Shown here in pieces: positions 1-6,665 of a stretch of DNA of 36,046 nt. Source of the stretch: Oscillospiraceae bacterium (GTDB lineage: Bacteria > Bacillota > Clostridia > Oscillospirales > Ruminococcaceae); contig JAGALZ010000040.1 of assembly GCA_017848055.1 (NCBI GenBank), positions 1 to 36,046 of the forward strand. The letters run 5' to 3'. Every line of letters starts with the position of its first letter. The stretch's first letter is position 1. Made by a program: the position numbers and the translations under genes. The notes beneath the pieces were generated by a model, which made no database searches, had not been told where the DNA came from, and saw only the letters and a program-made list of their open reading frames with translations.

Positions 1-155
1 ACAGGCGGTGTTGTTTCGGTAGGTGTTTCTGTTATTATCGTTTCCGATACCGTTGTTGGCGGACTCTCGGTAGGCGGCGGTACATTGTTGCCACCGCATC
101 CCACCATACTTGCGAGCACCCCACAGCAGAGAAGAAGCAATATTATCTTTTTCAT
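1..155 (-). CDS. Lipoprotein, N-terminal part only (gene runs off the window start)
   Basis: Read on the minus strand from an ATG at 155, the gene encodes a charged start (MKK), a hydrophobic stretch and a lipobox ending S-M-V-G-C, with the lipidated cysteine at residue 20. A Thr/Pro/Glu-rich linker follows and runs out of the window. This is the usual beginning of a surface lipoprotein, and the linker probably spaces a folded domain that cannot be seen here. Its start overlaps the stop of the DUF6809 gene (ATGA), so the two genes are probably translationally coupled. The function is unknown because only about 51 residues are present. Confidence 0.75.
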   Translation of the reverse strand, partial: MKKIILLLLCCGVLASMVGCGGNNVPPPTESPPTTVSETIITETPTETTPP

Positions 156-436
156 ATATCTTCCACCGTTTCTAACCCTTCCATCGCTTCGACCATTATT
201 CGCACTGCAAGGATGAAGCCGTCCCTGAATGCATCTCGCTCGGTCAGTCCTGCAAGCTCACTTTGGCAGTCTTTGAACTTTTCAAAGGTTTCTTTTTGCT
301 GCTCGGTGAGCGTTGCCGTTAGGCTTTCCTCGTTTTTGCATATGAGCTTTACGAGTTGGTCAACTCTCGAGCCACGCTTTATGTACCTTTCGTGTGGACT
401 GATGTTGCCATAGTACAGATCTTCAAGTGTTGTCAT
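152..436 (-). CDS. DUF6809 family protein
   Basis: A 94-residue soluble protein. The start MTTLEDLYYGNISPHER, the middle section with EKFKDCQSEL and AFRDGFILAVRIMVEAMEGLE are the pattern I recognise for DUF6809, a small helical family common in Firmicutes and often seen in accessory regions. The reading frame is open further upstream to a GTG at 529, but that extension crosses a terminator hairpin. The internal ATG at 436 has a strong ribosome binding site (AAAGGAGGTG, 8 bases away), so I take it as the start. The function is unknown. It is coupled to the following lipoprotein gene and lies outside the B12 operon, which ends at the terminator at 505-536. Confidence 0.8.
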   Translation of the reverse strand: MTTLEDLYYGNISPHERYIKRGSRVDQLVKLICKNEESLTATLTEQQKETFEKFKDCQSELAGLTERDAFRDGFILAVRIMVEAMEGLETVEDI

Positions 437-504
437 GTGCGTTGCACCTCCTTTTTGCAACACAAAGACATACCACAACAACTCCCACAAGTCCAGACAA
501 ATAT

Positions 505-536
505 AAAAAATAGGCGGCACTTTTGGCACCGCCTAT
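505..536 (-). terminator. Intrinsic terminator closing the B12 operon
   Basis: On the minus strand, an 8-bp GC-rich stem (ATAGGCGG with CCGCCTAT) and a short loop are followed by six T's, starting 6 bases past the last operon gene. It separates the cobalamin operon from the DUF6809/lipoprotein pair. Confidence 0.85.
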
Positions 537-541
537 GGAAA

Positions 542-772
542 TCATTTAAGCTTTGAAATTATAAACTCGTAATTATCCGCCTTGTGCGGTAGGGTACAAT
601 CGGAGCAATCCTTCACACCTTTATCGGTGAAACTGTAATTGCCGCCGCAGTTCTCCAAATGATACAGAGGGCAATAGCAAAACAAACAGTTGAATTCCTC
701 ATCATTTGTTACCTTATGGCAAGGGAATTTATCGCACTCAACATTTTTGAAAAAACAGAATGAATTCTTCAC
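542..772 (-). CDS. Cysteine-rich small domain protein (likely metal-binding)
   Basis: A 76-residue protein with ten cysteines in the pattern C-x6-C-x4-C (FKNVECDKFPCHK), FNCLFCYCPLYHLENCGG and DCSDCTLPHK. This matches the Cys_rich_small family (PF04071 as I recall it), a presumed metal-binding domain. I recall members near or fused to cobalamin genes, but could not check this. The start is a GTG at 772 with only a weak ribosome binding site. It is the last gene of the riboswitch-controlled operon, right after the DUF2284 gene and just before the terminator, so a role in handling corrinoid or metal is plausible. No enzyme activity can be assigned. Confidence 0.8.
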   Translation of the reverse strand: MKNSFCFFKNVECDKFPCHKVTNDEEFNCLFCYCPLYHLENCGGNYSFTDKGVKDCSDCTLPHKADNYEFIISKLK

Positions 773-795
773 TGCTGCGGTTTCACACCCTTTCT

Positions 796-1335
796 TTAAT
801 CATAAACGTACATACTGAAAAACGGCAAAGCGCCCTCTTTGTAATCATAAACCATACCGCATTTTTCGGCTAAATCTTTCACATAAATGCAGTAAGCGGA
901 CATACAAGAATACTGTTTGTTTGGGAACTTGCAGGGGTTTCCCTCTGTAATTAAACAAGGATTACACAACGAGCAACCGGAAGCACCCACCATAAAACCT
1001 TTATATCCTTGCTTTTCCATCTGCTCGATAACGCTTATCGTATAAGCATTATGCTTTTGCTTGGCAGTCTTTATTAAGGTGCTATCCTTAAAATCATTGA
1101 TATCCCAAACCGTTCTCAGCACCAAAGCGTATTTATGTTTCTGCACCCTTTGTTTCATTTCTTCGGGGGTGCCGCAATCGGGAGGACAGGAATAGTTTGC
1201 ACCATACTGACCGCATAGGTTTTCTTCACAGTACGGACGAAAGGATGCATCAAAGACAATTTCCGAAGTGTTAATAATCTCAACATCAACAAATCCTTCT
1301 TTGATACATAATTCTTTAATTGTTTTATGATCCAT
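796..1335 (-). CDS. DUF2284 family predicted metal-binding protein
   Basis: A 179-residue soluble protein. It has two cysteine clusters: one near residues 35-55 (YCEENLCGQYGANYSCPPDC) and one near 120-150 (CSLCNPC, then NPCKFP, then SCMSAYC). These are the hallmarks of DUF2284, a family predicted to bind metal or an iron-sulfur cluster. No transmembrane segment or signal peptide is visible. Its ATG follows the stop of the transporter fusion gene by three bases, with the ribosome binding site (GGTGGAA) inside that gene, so translation is probably coupled. Its place behind a cobalamin transporter suggests a role in corrinoid handling, perhaps reduction or trafficking. That is inference from context only. 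Confidence 0.85.
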   Translation of the reverse strand: MDHKTIKELCIKEGFVDVEIINTSEIVFDASFRPYCEENLCGQYGANYSCPPDCGTPEEMKQRVQKHKYALVLRTVWDINDFKDSTLIKTAKQKHNAYTISVIEQMEKQGYKGFMVGASGCSLCNPCLITEGNPCKFPNKQYSCMSAYCIYVKDLAEKCGMVYDYKEGALPFFSMYVYD

Positions 1336-1338
1336 TGT

Positions 1339-3981
1339 CTATTCCACCAATCCGTATTTGACTTTAATCCTATCCATCTTTTCAAGCATCGGTTCTGCGG
1401 CAAACATAATGAAGATTACCGTTCCAAAGGCATGAACAAGATCCATCGGCAGTCCCGTTATGTAATAAGCAAACAATGCTTTAAGGGTTATAGTTTCCGA
1501 CGATACCATAAAGGCGGCGGCAGGATTCATAATACCGCCGTAGATGATAATGGCGGTAAATGCACCGAACACTGCAAGGGATACACGGGTTCGTCTGAGC
1601 CAACCTTTTTTGAAAAGCACACCGGCAAGAAAACCGATGATACCCATTGCGAACATCTGCCAGGGAGTCCATGGGCCTTGCGAGAAAAGCATATTGGAGG
1701 TAAGCATCGTGACGGCTCCCACTAAAAATCCTGCTTCTCCGCCAAAGGCAACGCCGGCAATAATCGTAAGCGCAAGTACGGGCTTGAACTGCGGAAGCAT
1801 AAAGAAAAGACTTCTACCTGCAATACCGATAGCGCAAAGTACAGCGATGGTAACAAGCTCTCTCGCCTTTGGTTTTCTGCCCTCGAACACAAGAATAAAC
1901 GGCAGCATACATTCAAAAAGTATCAAAAGCGCAATAAGATTGTACTGTCGGTCGTTCATATAGAAAACACCGGCAAAGATTGTAAGCGGAATCAAAAGCA
2001 AAATACAAACGGTTGCCATTATAGTGCGTTTGCTCAAATTCCGTTTTTCTCTCGGAGTTTGTGCTATAAGAGGCGGTTCGCTTCGCCGTCCGATAGCAAA
2101 TAGGAAAACCGTTAACGCCGCAAACAAAACGATATACAACGATAGTTGCTCCTTGCCCTGCGAACTAATACCCGAGGAATTTACAAGGGCAGACAGATCG
2201 GTAATGCCCGTTGCATAAAGGAATACACCGAACGCTACAAGTCCGGATACAAGTGCAAGTATCTTTCTCCATAGTTTAAGAGGTGTAGGCTTAAAATTAA
2301 CGCTTCTCGGTGTCGGTTCGGGCAACGGAAGAACTTCTGCTTCTTTTTCTGCTTTTGTAACTATTCCGCCGCAACAAGTAATAATATCCTCTACCGTTAC
2401 GGCATCGGGAATCAAGTGCCGTGCCATACGGTTGGCAGGAGTGGTATAAAAGCTGTTGCCTGAAAAGAACTCACGGGGAGTGCCTTCCGCCACAATATTG
2501 CCGTCAAAAAACATACCACAACGGTGTGCATACTCAGCACAGAAAGGTACGTCGTGGCTCACCATAAGAACGGTAACACCTTGTTTTGTCAGCTTATCAA
2601 TAATATCCGCAAAGGTCACCTTGAACTCTGCGTCGAAACCCTTTGTAGGTTCGTCCAAGAGAAGAATGTCAGGTGATGTTAAAAGCACTTTTGCAAGTGC
2701 GGTTCTTTGTTGCTCACCGCCCGAAATATCATAAGGGTGACGGTCAAGAAAATCGTGAAGCGAACACAGAGCGACTACACGGGCAACCTGAGCGTCCTTT
2801 TCCTCTTTGGAGATTTTTACGTCACGCAACGCTTCATATAAATCCTCACGCACCGTTCTTTTTACAAAAAGCGCCTGCGGATTTTGTGGCAACATTCCAA
2901 CCTTACCGTTAGTCTGTACCGTTCCACGATAGGCAGAACGCAGTCCGGAGATAACTTTAAGAGAGGTGGTTTTGCCTGCACCGTTACCGCCGAGGATGGC
3001 ATAAAACTCACCCTTATGTAAAGTCAGCGAAAAGCCTTTTACCACATCGGGCAGATCTCTTTCATAGCGGAACCATATTTCATCGCATTGCAAGGTAATT
3101 TCATCGTCATAGGTGTGCTTTTGCTCTGCGGTAATAGGTAAAATTGCTTTCTCACTATTTCGTAAGTCAAGGAAATCACTACCGTCACGCACGGTCAGAG
3201 GACACGCAAGGTCTGTTTCAACCCCTGCCCATACCCGCATTGCTGTAGGCATTGCAAGAAACATTCCGCTATCCTTATCCCGAAGATGCAAACCTACCTT
3301 TTCGGGAGCATCATCACAAACGATTTCACCCTTTTCCATTACAATTACTCTTGTGGCAAAAGGGAACGCTTCTTCCAAGCGGTGTTCGGTCAAGATAATG
3401 GTTATACCAAGCTCACGGTTGATCTTGCCGAGGAGTGACAAAAAGTCTGCGGCGGCAATCGGGTCAAGCTGTGCGGTTGGCTCGTCCAACACCAAGATTT
3501 TCGGACTCATCGCCATAACAGACGCCAAACTTAAAAGCTGCTTTTGTCCGCCTGAAAGCTCTGTAACATTTTTATAAAACCAATTCTCAATCCCAAAGAA
3601 AGCGGCAACCTCTGCAACGCGGCGGCGAATGGTGGGGGTGTCGTAACCAAGGCTCTCTAACCCAAAAGCCAGTTCGTGCCACACCTTATCGGTCACCACC
3701 TGATTTTCGGGAGATTGCAATACAAAGCCGATCTCCTGCGACTGTGTGCGCTCATCTACATCACTTAAGCGTTTTCCATCAAACAATATTTCGCCCGTCA
3801 GTACACCGTGAGGTGTGAGGCAGGTTTTAAGGTGACGAAGAAGTGTGGATTTACCGCAACCCGAAGGGCCGCAAAGAATTAAAAACTCACCCTGACTAAC
3901 CTCAAAGGAGATATTACGGAGCGCTTTATTTTCCTGTTCGGGATAGGCAAAGCTTACATTTTTGAAACTAAAGTTTTCCAT
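1339..3981 (-). CDS. ECF transporter fusion: EcfA - EcfA' - membrane S-component
   Basis: An 880-residue protein that joins three transporter parts. The first ATPase (about 1-230) has Walker A GPSGCGKST, signature LSGGQKQ and Walker B ILVLDEPT. The second (about 285-510) has GGNGAGKTT, ISGGEQQR and ILLLDEPT. The rest (about 565-880) is membrane: roughly four helices, then a six-helix section beginning near RELVTIAVLCAIG that resembles an ECF substrate-binding (S) component. With EcfT from the gene before it, this would make a complete importer. The riboswitch and the DUF4430 partners point to cobalamin or another corrinoid as substrate. The chosen ATG has a strong GGAGGAGAAA site and overlaps the end of ecfT by 28 bases; a longer open frame reaches 4023. 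Confidence 0.88.
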   Translation of the reverse strand: MENFSFKNVSFAYPEQENKALRNISFEVSQGEFLILCGPSGCGKSTLLRHLKTCLTPHGVLTGEILFDGKRLSDVDERTQSQEIGFVLQSPENQVVTDKVWHELAFGLESLGYDTPTIRRRVAEVAAFFGIENWFYKNVTELSGGQKQLLSLASVMAMSPKILVLDEPTAQLDPIAAADFLSLLGKINRELGITIILTEHRLEEAFPFATRVIVMEKGEIVCDDAPEKVGLHLRDKDSGMFLAMPTAMRVWAGVETDLACPLTVRDGSDFLDLRNSEKAILPITAEQKHTYDDEITLQCDEIWFRYERDLPDVVKGFSLTLHKGEFYAILGGNGAGKTTSLKVISGLRSAYRGTVQTNGKVGMLPQNPQALFVKRTVREDLYEALRDVKISKEEKDAQVARVVALCSLHDFLDRHPYDISGGEQQRTALAKVLLTSPDILLLDEPTKGFDAEFKVTFADIIDKLTKQGVTVLMVSHDVPFCAEYAHRCGMFFDGNIVAEGTPREFFSGNSFYTTPANRMARHLIPDAVTVEDIITCCGGIVTKAEKEAEVLPLPEPTPRSVNFKPTPLKLWRKILALVSGLVAFGVFLYATGITDLSALVNSSGISSQGKEQLSLYIVLFAALTVFLFAIGRRSEPPLIAQTPREKRNLSKRTIMATVCILLLIPLTIFAGVFYMNDRQYNLIALLILFECMLPFILVFEGRKPKARELVTIAVLCAIGIAGRSLFFMLPQFKPVLALTIIAGVAFGGEAGFLVGAVTMLTSNMLFSQGPWTPWQMFAMGIIGFLAGVLFKKGWLRRTRVSLAVFGAFTAIIIYGGIMNPAAAFMVSSETITLKALFAYYITGLPMDLVHAFGTVIFIMFAAEPMLEKMDRIKVKYGLVE

Positions 3982-4847
3982 TTTCTCTCCTCCTTCAAAT
4001 TTAGTACAACAGGGGTAATGCAAAGTGCAAAATATACGCAGTAAAACGGTATCGTTGTCATATCAAGTGCGGCATAGCGCACATTCGGGAAATAGCGAAA
4101 GCCAAACGCCGAAAGCAATGTGCCCGAAAGCAAAAACAATCCGCAAAAGCCAAACCAAATTAGTGTATATTTATCTCGCACGTCAAAGCGGTAGATAGAA
4201 AAGGCGGTTCTGCCTTTTAATCCATATCCACGGCTTTTCATACTGTCGGCAGTTTCTATGGCGTTTTCAAGCGCCCATGTAATCATAATCGAAAAAATAA
4301 GGATTGCCGTCTTGGTTCTCTGCCAAAGACTGCCACTTGATACATCCCTGCCGATACTTCGTTGTGCTTCGGTTACGGTTGCCATCTGTGATTTGAATTT
4401 TGGTACAAACCGCAGGGACATACTCAACACAAGAGACAACGCAGGAATTATTTTGCCGAACAGATAAATAAACTTATCCGACGTCATTACTCGGTTAAAA
4501 GAAGAAAACCAGAGTAACAGCGTTATAAGCATGGCACCTGCCGAGAAACCATATAAGATACTTTCCAATGTAAGCGGATTACCGTTACTGAAATAGAGTA
4601 AAATGGTGGTTCCTTCGTGGTTAAAGGCGGGGTTAATAAAGGCGGTTAAAAGCACCATCGGCAAACAGTACTTGAGCAGAAATAAAACGCTTTTTTTACC
4701 GTCTATGCTAATGGCATAAGCACACGCACAAATGAGAGCTATCACTTGCGCCAAAGGGTGACTCAGCACAAGGGAAAACCCGATTACGAGTGTAAAATAC
4801 AGAAAATTATTAAACGGATGATAATCCGCAAAGGAATCACGCATCAT
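3954..4847 (-). CDS. ecfT: Energy-coupling factor transporter transmembrane protein EcfT (CbiQ-like)
   Basis: About 297 residues with several hydrophobic helices (near 20-50, 60-80, 95-115, 230-255 and 265-290). The cytoplasmic coupling region includes EAQRSIGRD and ADSMKSRGYGLKGR; the Ala-Asp-Ser-Met-Lys-x-Arg-Gly motif is diagnostic for EcfT, where it contacts the ATPases. The protein links ATP hydrolysis in the fused EcfA-EcfA' protein to movement of the S-component. I placed the start at the ATG overlapping the TAA of the lipoprotein gene (TAATG). An in-frame ATG at 4859 would add four residues. The end overlaps the next gene by 28 bases, which suggests tightly coupled synthesis of the transporter subunits. 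Confidence 0.92.
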   Translation of the reverse strand: MMRDSFADYHPFNNFLYFTLVIGFSLVLSHPLAQVIALICACAYAISIDGKKSVLFLLKYCLPMVLLTAFINPAFNHEGTTILLYFSNGNPLTLESILYGFSAGAMLITLLLWFSSFNRVMTSDKFIYLFGKIIPALSLVLSMSLRFVPKFKSQMATVTEAQRSIGRDVSSGSLWQRTKTAILIFSIMITWALENAIETADSMKSRGYGLKGRTAFSIYRFDVRDKYTLIWFGFCGLFLLSGTLLSAFGFRYFPNVRYAALDMTTIPFYCVYFALCITPVVLNLKEERKWKTLVSKM

Positions 4848-5971
4848 TATCCCATCCAATCACAGCCTACATCTTTGCCAAGATCGCAGGTGTATCTCCA
4901 TTCTACCTTTTCACCGTCTTTAAGTTGATAACGGGAGCAACCATAGTTCGGGTACCACCCGTCAACGCAGTATGTCCACCCTGATAATTCTCCACAATCA
5001 AACTCATACAGATTGTGTATCCCCTCAATATATGCGCTGTTATAGATGGGTGTCCAAGAGGACTCCAAATGGATACCTTTTTCCTTGCAAACTCGCTGAA
5101 GCACGTCGAACACAGATTCACCCTCATAGAAAGTAACCTTTGTGGGTGCCAAAATAACACCATTTGAGGGAACAAGTTCACGCTTATCGGGGTCAAGGTC
5201 TTTAAGATTATTGAGTATAGTCGAGCATTCAATGGAGAAGGTACAGGTGTAGGATTTCTTTTTGTTTACTTCCTGATCTTCGGGTTCCACAGGCATCGGC
5301 TTACCTTCGGGAACGGGATCGGTTTCGTATTTATCTTTTTCTTTGTTTTTACCGTCCGAATAGATGCGGTCATCCGACTCCTTTACATCAGAGAGATAAT
5401 CGTCAGTTTTATTGGTTTGGTTATTGCTTGGCGTTGTGTCTTTATTTGATTCGGTAGAGGATGTATTTTCTTCCTGTTTTGTATCATCTGGTAAAATCTC
5501 ACATTCTGCCACGATTTTATTAACGGAAATATTGAGAATACTTGTTTTGCTGCCGGTGACAGAAACAGAATAAACAGCCGTTTCTTCATCAAAAGCGGTG
5601 GCACTGTTTGCTGTCCATTTCTCGTTTAAATGAATAGACAAGAGAGCAGGAAAACCGAAATCCTCTGCTTCGGAAAACTTGATTTTGATTCCTTTATCGG
5701 TTTTCTCCAAAGCGAGTGATAGGTTTACATCTCTTGTGTCAACAAGGTCGCTGCCGAAAACCGTCCATTCATACTTAAAATCACCCGACTCGCCCGTAAA
5801 GGTAGCAATGGCATTTTCGTTCTTTATTTTATCAAAAACGCTTTTTTCTATAATGCCGTCTTCGGTAAGTGCAATCGGCTCTTTTAAATCCACCTGTGCG
5901 AAGTTACCGCTGCACGCCGTGAAAGACAGCAGAAGAATAAGCGTTAAAACTAAACTTATTATTCGCTTCAT
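4847..5971 (-). CDS. DUF4430 (transcobalamin C-terminal-like) surface lipoprotein
   Basis: A 374-residue lipoprotein: signal peptide with lipobox SFTAC (Cys20), a beta-rich region to about 160, a long Asn/Thr/Lys/Glu-rich linker (about 165-235), then a DUF4430 domain (about 240-374). That domain shows the usual run of ECSTILNNL, PSNGVIL, FYEGESVFDVLQRVCKE, YIEGIHNLYEFDCG, SGWTYCVDGWYPNYGCSRY and WRYTCDLGKDVG. DUF4430 corresponds to the C-terminal domain of animal transcobalamin and intrinsic factor (established family link). Next to ecfT and under a cobalamin riboswitch, it is probably the membrane-tethered corrinoid receptor that feeds the importer. The start follows the previous stop by two bases. 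Confidence 0.88.
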   Translation of the reverse strand: MKRIISLVLTLILLLSFTACSGNFAQVDLKEPIALTEDGIIEKSVFDKIKNENAIATFTGESGDFKYEWTVFGSDLVDTRDVNLSLALEKTDKGIKIKFSEAEDFGFPALLSIHLNEKWTANSATAFDEETAVYSVSVTGSKTSILNISVNKIVAECEILPDDTKQEENTSSTESNKDTTPSNNQTNKTDDYLSDVKESDDRIYSDGKNKEKDKYETDPVPEGKPMPVEPEDQEVNKKKSYTCTFSIECSTILNNLKDLDPDKRELVPSNGVILAPTKVTFYEGESVFDVLQRVCKEKGIHLESSWTPIYNSAYIEGIHNLYEFDCGELSGWTYCVDGWYPNYGCSRYQLKDGEKVEWRYTCDLGKDVGCDWMG

Positions 5972-5973
5972 AA

Positions 5974-6606
5974 TTAATCACCCACTACAATTTTTCCGTT
6001 TCTAACTTTTAAGGTATCGGTCGTCATTGCAAGACTTTCCGTTTCATCCGACGCCGCAAACACCGCATCGTCAAAAATTAAATCACAAATGTCACCGCTT
6101 CGTACACTTCCACGCAGACGGAATTTCAACCGAAGAACCACGTTTTCATCTGTGCTAAGAAGTTCTTTGCTGAAAGCGTTTTTACCGCCGGTAGTGTCAA
6201 GATACATAATGTTGATTTTGCCGGACTTATTGCATTGTTCGGGATTACAACTCCATTCGGGGAGCTTTTGTGGTATCTCACCCTCATCGTTACGAATGAA
6301 CACGTTACCTTCTTCTATGCCAATAAATTCGAGCCGTGAAGAATCAAAGGATATGCTCATACTTGCCGCAGGATAGATAGCATCGCCAAATGATGAAATC
6401 GTAACATCAAGCATAATTTCTTGCGTGTCGGTCTTGCTTATTTTCTGCGGTGTTTCAATGGAAAGGGTAGGCGTACCACCAAAAATGCTATGACTACATC
6501 CTTTAAACAAAAGGAGAAAAAGTATCAACAAAAGGACAAGCACTCCGGCGCTGATACCGATAATCAGTTTCTTTTTCGTTTTGGGGTTCATAGATCTTTT
6601 GCTCAT
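5974..6606 (-). CDS. Membrane-anchored cohesin-like protein
   Basis: A 210-residue protein with a basic start, one strong transmembrane helix (about 13-34) and an extracellular beta domain (about 46-205). The domain has the cohesin look: an opening strand PTLSIETP, then SMSISFDSSRLEFIGIEEG, then GKINIMYLDTTGG, then a strand pair around VVLRLKFRLRGSV, and a closing strand near TDTLKVRNGKIVVGD. The match is by pattern only and is weaker than for the cohesin module of the 902-residue protein. If right, this would be the cell-surface anchor for a dockerin-bearing partner, and the only dockerin in the window is on the gene immediately upstream in the operon. The ribosome binding site is TAGGAGAG. 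Confidence 0.6.
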   Translation of the reverse strand: MSKRSMNPKTKKKLIIGISAGVLVLLLILFLLLFKGCSHSIFGGTPTLSIETPQKISKTDTQEIMLDVTISSFGDAIYPAASMSISFDSSRLEFIGIEEGNVFIRNDEGEIPQKLPEWSCNPEQCNKSGKINIMYLDTTGGKNAFSKELLSTDENVVLRLKFRLRGSVRSGDICDLIFDDAVFAASDETESLAMTTDTLKVRNGKIVVGD

Positions 6607-6626
6607 AATATCTCTCCTAAAGGGAT

Positions 6627-6654
6627 AAGGGGTGGGAGTGTTCTCCCACCCCTT
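6627..6654 (-). other. Strong intercistronic hairpin without a U-tract
   Basis: A perfect 12-bp inverted repeat (AAGGGGTGGGAG with CTCCCACCCCTT, 4-base loop) lies between the 902-residue gene and the cohesin-like gene. There is no T-run on the minus-strand side. It is more likely a partial terminator, an mRNA stability element or a processing site than a full stop. Confidence 0.7.
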
Positions 6655-6665
6655 AAAACATTCAC

